DNA from: Pontibacter beigongshangensis
GTDB taxonomy: Bacteria > Bacteroidota > Bacteroidia > Cytophagales > Hymenobacteraceae
Length of the DNA: 64,000 bases
Direction: 5' to 3'
NCBI RefSeq assembly: GCF_014332515.1
Contig: NZ_VFSD01000023.1
Span: forward strand, 53,305 to 117,304
The stretch's first letter is position 1; every line of letters begins with the position of its first letter. The translations under genes and the position numbers were made by a program. The notes under the pieces are model-generated. The model was not told where the DNA came from. It ran no database searches and worked only from the letters and a program-made list of their open reading frames with translations. Positions 60,340-64,000 of the stretch are shown here, in pieces.

Positions 60340-61584
60340 ATGAAAAAGAAGTTTTTTAATGCGAAACTGTATCGCAACGCATCGGCCACCGAAATGGTAG
60401 TGGAGGACGGAAAAATTGCCCAAGTTGGGGCTAATCTGCCAAAGTGTGATGAGGAAATCGACCTTAACGGGAAACTGGTCCTGCCTCCTTATGTAGATTC
60501 ACATCTGCATCTGGATTATGTATATACCGGACGGAACGACGGAGGCAAGATTAAAACAGGAACACTTTTCGAAGGCATTACCCGCTGGCATGACATAAAG
60601 AAATCGCAAACAAAGGAAGATGCCAGAGAACGGGCATTGGCCGCCATACGGGAAGAGGTTTCCCAGGGCGTACAGTTTATCCGCACACACATCGACGTGA
60701 CAGACCCGACACTTCTTGGGATGCAGGTTATGCTTGAGCTTCGGGAAGAACTTAAAGACATCGTAACCATCCAGATTGTGTCTTTCCCGCAGGAGGGAAT
60801 GTATGCTTACAAAGGCGGATACGAACTGGTGGAGGAAGGCCTGAAGATGGGGGCGGACTGTGTCGGGGGCATCCCGCACTTCGAATGGGCCAGGGAAATC
60901 GGCGAGAAATCAGTGCATAGCTCGGTGGAGCTTGCCATGAAATACGGTAAAATGATTGATGTGCACTGCGACGAGACAGACGACCCGATGGCGCGTTTCG
61001 TGGAACTGCTCAATGCCCTTACCATGGTAGAAGGTGCCGGACACAAAACAGCAGCCAGCCATACCTGTTCTTTTGGCAGCGCAGACGATGCCTACGCGTA
61101 CCGCATGATGGGCTTGTTTAAAGCCAACGGCATGAATTTTATTGCCTGCCCTACCGAAAACGCCTACCTGCAAGGCCGCCAGGATACTTATCCGAAGCGC
61201 CGCGGCCTGACCCGAGTGAGAGAGTTTCTGAGAGAGGGCATCAATGTGAGTTTCGGGCAGGACTCCATCAACGATCCATGGTACCCCTTAGGCAACGGAA
61301 ACCTGATGAATATCCTGGACAACGGTATACACCTGACGCAGGTTGCCTCTTACCAGGAATTGGAAACTGCCTTTGATCTGATCACTTACAACGGTGCCAA
61401 AACCATGATGCTGGAAGATCAATACGGTCTGGAAGAGGGTAAGCCGGCTAACTTTATTGTCCTCAACGAAACTTCTGTATTTGAAGCAATCCGAAAAAGA
61501 ACAGACGTGTTAGCCTCTGTCCGCAAGGGCGAATTCCTGTTCCGTCGCAGAGAACCGGAATATGAAATAGCTTTGGACCTGTAA
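60340..61584 (+). CDS. CodA-like amidohydrolase, cytosine deaminase family
   Basis: 414 aa. Close in layout to E. coli cytosine deaminase: metal ligands His55 and His57 (SHLHLD), His209 (DVHCDE), Asp308; proton shuttle Glu212; His241 (ASHTC); and GTLFEGITRW, YPKRRGLTRVREF and DPWYPLG are shared. The site just before and after Asp308 differs: FGQDS here against FGHDD in E. coli, so the residue that contacts cytosine (Asp314 there) is Ser309. The substrate may therefore be another pyrimidine, a triazine or creatinine-like ring. Cytoplasmic, monocistronic. Confidence 0.88.
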   Translation: MKKKFFNAKLYRNASATEMVVEDGKIAQVGANLPKCDEEIDLNGKLVLPPYVDSHLHLDYVYTGRNDGGKIKTGTLFEGITRWHDIKKSQTKEDARERALAAIREEVSQGVQFIRTHIDVTDPTLLGMQVMLELREELKDIVTIQIVSFPQEGMYAYKGGYELVEEGLKMGADCVGGIPHFEWAREIGEKSVHSSVELAMKYGKMIDVHCDETDDPMARFVELLNALTMVEGAGHKTAASHTCSFGSADDAYAYRMMGLFKANGMNFIACPTENAYLQGRQDTYPKRRGLTRVREFLREGINVSFGQDSINDPWYPLGNGNLMNILDNGIHLTQVASYQELETAFDLITYNGAKTMMLEDQYGLEEGKPANFIVLNETSVFEAIRKRTDVLASVRKGEFLFRRREPEYEIALDL

Positions 61585-61887
61585 TTATTTGTGAAGAATG
61601 TAACAGAAGCCGGCTATGTTGGCGAAGCTACCTTTAGGTAGAAGCTATTTTGAACAGGAGGCCCTTGCATGATTTTAGGAACTTACCAGGAATGAGACAA
61701 TGACAAGGTGAAAATACCGGATGTTCCGGTTTTTATTCTCTTGTAGTTAATTCAATACCCATGCCGGCAGATTTAGATGAGGGGTCAGACCTTTTTTAAT
61801 GCGCAGGGGTGGGGTTTATGGCTGCCTGAATAAAGGGAGCTGCAGAGTTTGCTTGTACACAACAAATTTAACAATAGAACAATAGCT
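61585..61887. other. Intergenic region
   Basis: Between the deaminase and the aldehyde dehydrogenase remnant. No core repeat found. It may hold the promoter of the lost dehydrogenase gene. Confidence 0.4.
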
Positions 61888-62037
61888 ATGGAACAAATCA
61901 AAAATACACCCAAAAGCGAAGTGTCGAAAAAAAGTGATGGTAAATTTTTTGAGTTTCCTCACCTTTATGGTAAGGTACTACCCCAGGATAATATTATCGG
62001 AGGGAAATTCGTGCCACCTGTAAAAGGCGAATCATGA
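61888..62037 (+). pseudogene. 5' remnant of an aldehyde dehydrogenase gene
   Basis: 49 codons (ATG 61888 to TGA 62037). Residues 17-48 (KFFEFPHLYGKVLPQDNIIG, then GKFVPPVKGE) align with residues 19-50 of the aldehyde dehydrogenase at 54240 (KLYKFPQLKGRELPQDNFIG, then GQFVPPVKGE). The homology stops at GE, exactly where the MFS gene begins on the other strand: the remnant's TGA (62035-62037) and the MFS stop (62032-62034) touch. It is thus a paralogue truncated by a rearrangement. Confidence 0.88.
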
Positions 62038-63207
62038 ACCCAGCAATTTACTGGAAAAGATGGAAATAACCATCCCCGGAATAGCCAGTGCGATTGCAAA
62101 ATATGCCAGGCTCATGGAAGAATATACTCCGAGCAACAGGCCTGCAGCAAGAGTTGCCAGCATGATGGCCAGGTTGAAGGTGGAAGACTGAACAGATGTG
62201 GCAATATCTTTGGCGCTTTCTACCTGTTTGCTTACGGCGGTTTGCAGCAAGGTTACCAAGGGCCCAAACGAAAGTCCCCACAAAAAGAAAGCGAAATGAG
62301 ATATTCCGGTAATTCTTCCGAACAGCAGAAAGATGACCATAGCAAAGATCAACAAGGCAAACATCGCTGTTGTGAGCAGCTTCAGGTGCCGGTCGGTATA
62401 TTTTATGGCCAGCAACACGGAAATTAGGGACCCTCCCCCAAAAAGCAACAAGGCGCTTTCTATCCCACCGGAGAGTTCTATTTCATCCACCAGGCTTGTG
62501 ATGTACACATAAACCCCATAATGCGCACTCACGCCGAGCAGGGTTAGCAAAAGAACAACCAAAACTCCCGGAATTTTAAGCAGTGCAAAGGGAGATGAAC
62601 TTTTGGTAAGTTTCTCTCCTGGTGTGGAAGGCAGCGCAAAGGCACTGATCACTGCAATAGCAAAAATGGCTACCCCCAATGCCAAGAATCCCGTTCGCCA
62701 GCCATATTCGTTCCCGATAAAAGTCATAAGTGGCATTCCCAGACTGATACCCAATGTGTTTCCTGCCATTATAACCGCGATGGCTTTCCCGTGTTGCTCC
62801 TCATCTACCAGGCGCATTCCATAGGCTGCAATCATGGGCCACATCACGCCGGCGCAAATTCCACCTATAATCCTCAGGAAAATGATAACTGTATAATTAT
62901 CTAAAAGCCCCGCCACAATGTTAGAAACAGCAAACCCGGCAAGCAATATCAATAACAGCATTTTGCGGTTAAACTGAAGGGTCAGCGAAACAACTGGGAT
63001 TGCAAAAATAGCGGACGCGATGGCATAATAGCCTACCATGTTACCACCCTGCACTTCGCTTATATCCAATTCTGCCATTATTTGTGGGAGAACACCCGAG
63101 GGCATCAACTCAGAAAGGATTCCGACAAAAGTCACCGAAGACATCAATATCATAATCAGCCATGGGAAAATATTTTTTCCGGTAGCTGTGGCCTGTTGTA
63201 CGCTCAT
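62032..63207 (-). CDS. MFS transporter, DHA1/AraJ-like
   Basis: 391 aa with 12 helices. ILSELMPSGVLPQIMAELDIS at the start and RIIGGICAGVMWPMIAAYGMRLV (motif C-like region) are typical of the drug/sugar efflux DHA1 group related to AraJ/YdhP. Substrate unknown. Its 3' end meets the aldehyde dehydrogenase remnant, which marks the breakpoint of an insertion or deletion. Confidence 0.92.
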   Translation of the reverse strand: MSVQQATATGKNIFPWLIMILMSSVTFVGILSELMPSGVLPQIMAELDISEVQGGNMVGYYAIASAIFAIPVVSLTLQFNRKMLLLILLAGFAVSNIVAGLLDNYTVIIFLRIIGGICAGVMWPMIAAYGMRLVDEEQHGKAIAVIMAGNTLGISLGMPLMTFIGNEYGWRTGFLALGVAIFAIAVISAFALPSTPGEKLTKSSSPFALLKIPGVLVVLLLTLLGVSAHYGVYVYITSLVDEIELSGGIESALLLFGGGSLISVLLAIKYTDRHLKLLTTAMFALLIFAMVIFLLFGRITGISHFAFFLWGLSFGPLVTLLQTAVSKQVESAKDIATSVQSSTFNLAIMLATLAAGLLLGVYSSMSLAYFAIALAIPGMVISIFSSKLLGS

Positions 63208-64000
63208 AGTCAGTTCTTTTTTTTGCGCTTTTAAACTACTGTTGAAAACTTCACGGAGTGGGGTGCCTTTGTCCGGGAAAATGGCCCGGGGGAAATTATA
63301 GTTTTAAAGGAATTTGTTGCCTGAATGATCCGTTGCGGCATTAATCTTTGTACCGGGTTGGCTTTCAGGCTTTTTTTCGCTTTGTGGCCGGGCTCCATTA
63401 AGTCATTTGTTTCAAAATCGTACAAGCACCTTTCCCTCTGCTTTCTGGTGGCCAGTGACTTTTGCCTGCAGCTAGTCCCCTAATCTCACTTCGTAAAGAA
63501 ACCTATCGACTTCTGCCTTGCTACTTCTAAAAGCAATACTCTAAATCCGTCACAGCGATTTTTCCGAGATTTTTACATGGCGAATATCCTCATTTTGCCG
63601 GGCTTGGATAAGGCCGACACTGAAAATGATTGTCTCTTAGCTATATACGGAGGCCTTTTATCCAAAGACGCTTAATAGGGCGAAAGTCATACACCGGCAG
63701 GGAGCACATGTTGATTTGTGTTTAAAACTCTTGGATAGTGTACTTGGGGAAATGCATGCCTGTGCTTTTCCTTTCTTTTAAATGGAATGAAGTGGTTTGA
63801 TGCCTACACTGTCGAGGTTGACAGATGAGCGTATTCAGCCCGAGAAGCCGAAGCTTCCTGCATTTCCCTCCCCAGTAACTCTGCTGGCAATGGCCAGGGG
63901 TAGGAGGGTGGCTGCTTTAGCATTCGGATAATTGTTTGAAGCGCATAAAAAGACCTTCCGGTGAAGTGGCTTTTGCAGACCGGAGGATCGAGTTATCGAA
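63208..64000. other. Terminal intergenic region
   Basis: No supportable gene to the window end. AATTGTTTG..TAAAAAGACCTTCCGG around 63933-63961 is a weak echo of the core repeat but was not counted. Confidence 0.4.

Noticed and set aside
63908..63965. Possible further core repeat near the window end
   Set aside because: Only the AATTGTTTG and TAAAAAGACCTTCCGG pieces fit loosely and the spacing is wrong.
1..64000. CRISPR array
   Set aside because: Repeat copies are scattered at kilobase distances in both orientations, not regularly spaced, and no cas gene is present.
1..64000. tRNA or rRNA genes
   Set aside because: No cloverleaf or rRNA-like segment was noticed by eye; a covariance-model scan would be decisive.

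Overview
The window looks like the chromosome of a Bacteroidetes bacterium, most probably a Cytophagales member near Pontibacter/Hymenobacter (inference from gene content, not proven). Clues are SusC/FecA-type TonB receptors with a carboxypeptidase-like N-terminal domain, several TANNTTTG boxes (the Bacteroidetes -7 element) upstream of genes, start codons without a clear Shine-Dalgarno, and many families common in that phylum (DUF983, DUF2071, DUF4345, DinB, GbsR-like, CheR/CheB hybrid kinases). No rRNA, tRNA, CRISPR array, transposase gene or prophage was seen.

Layout. 0-4.4 kb: end of uxuA, then a three-subunit proton-translocating transhydrogenase operon (pntAA-pntAB-pntB). 4.9-9 kb: small Cys-motif exported protein, TonB receptor and Cys-motif BNR lipoprotein, a probable metal-related uptake locus. 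9.3-12.4 kb: orphan ABC ATPase and a BBE-type FAD oxidase. 13-22.4 kb: signalling block with a triple-PAS kinase, a 1336-aa NIT/HAMP/GAF hybrid kinase with three receivers, cheR, cheB and a receiver-kinase. 22.9-26.3 kb: arsenic block (arsR with a 34-bp perfect palindromic operator, arsM, acr3, an arsenate-reductase-like phosphatase). 26.8-29.8 kb: GbsR-like regulator with two matching operators and a DCC1/DUF2071/NDUFA9-like cluster. 30-35.9 kb: a Crp-type regulator, DUF4345, DinB, a LacI-like sensor domain without HTH, a secreted hydrolase-like protein, an LLM flavoenzyme. 36-39.3 kb: pirin, then flavohaemoglobin with an NsrR-like regulator. 39.7-51.2 kb: AraC regulators, DUF983, serine hydrolase, PQQ-type sugar dehydrogenase, exported methyltransferase, universal stress protein, map and nhaA. 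52-64 kb: pectate lyase, aldehyde dehydrogenase with DUF779 and a divergent AraC regulator, SDR, FMN reductase, a CodA-like deaminase, an aldehyde dehydrogenase remnant and an MFS transporter.

The most striking non-genic signal is a dense family of short intergenic repeats: about 20 copies in 64 kb of a core running AATTATTCTAAT, an A-rich stretch, then GGCCCTCCGGAG, in both orientations. At least two copies (a third is weaker) sit near the middle of 126-157 bp units bounded by inverted termini resembling CTAAGTACATNCAAGTAAA, so they look like non-autonomous mobile elements (MITEs). A second repeat (CTTCGCCA followed by GAAATTA units and a GGCAG..GGCAGCT end) occurs 5 times, often next to the first. 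These repeats abut or enter the 3' ends of genes and appear to supply stop codons for at least three of them.
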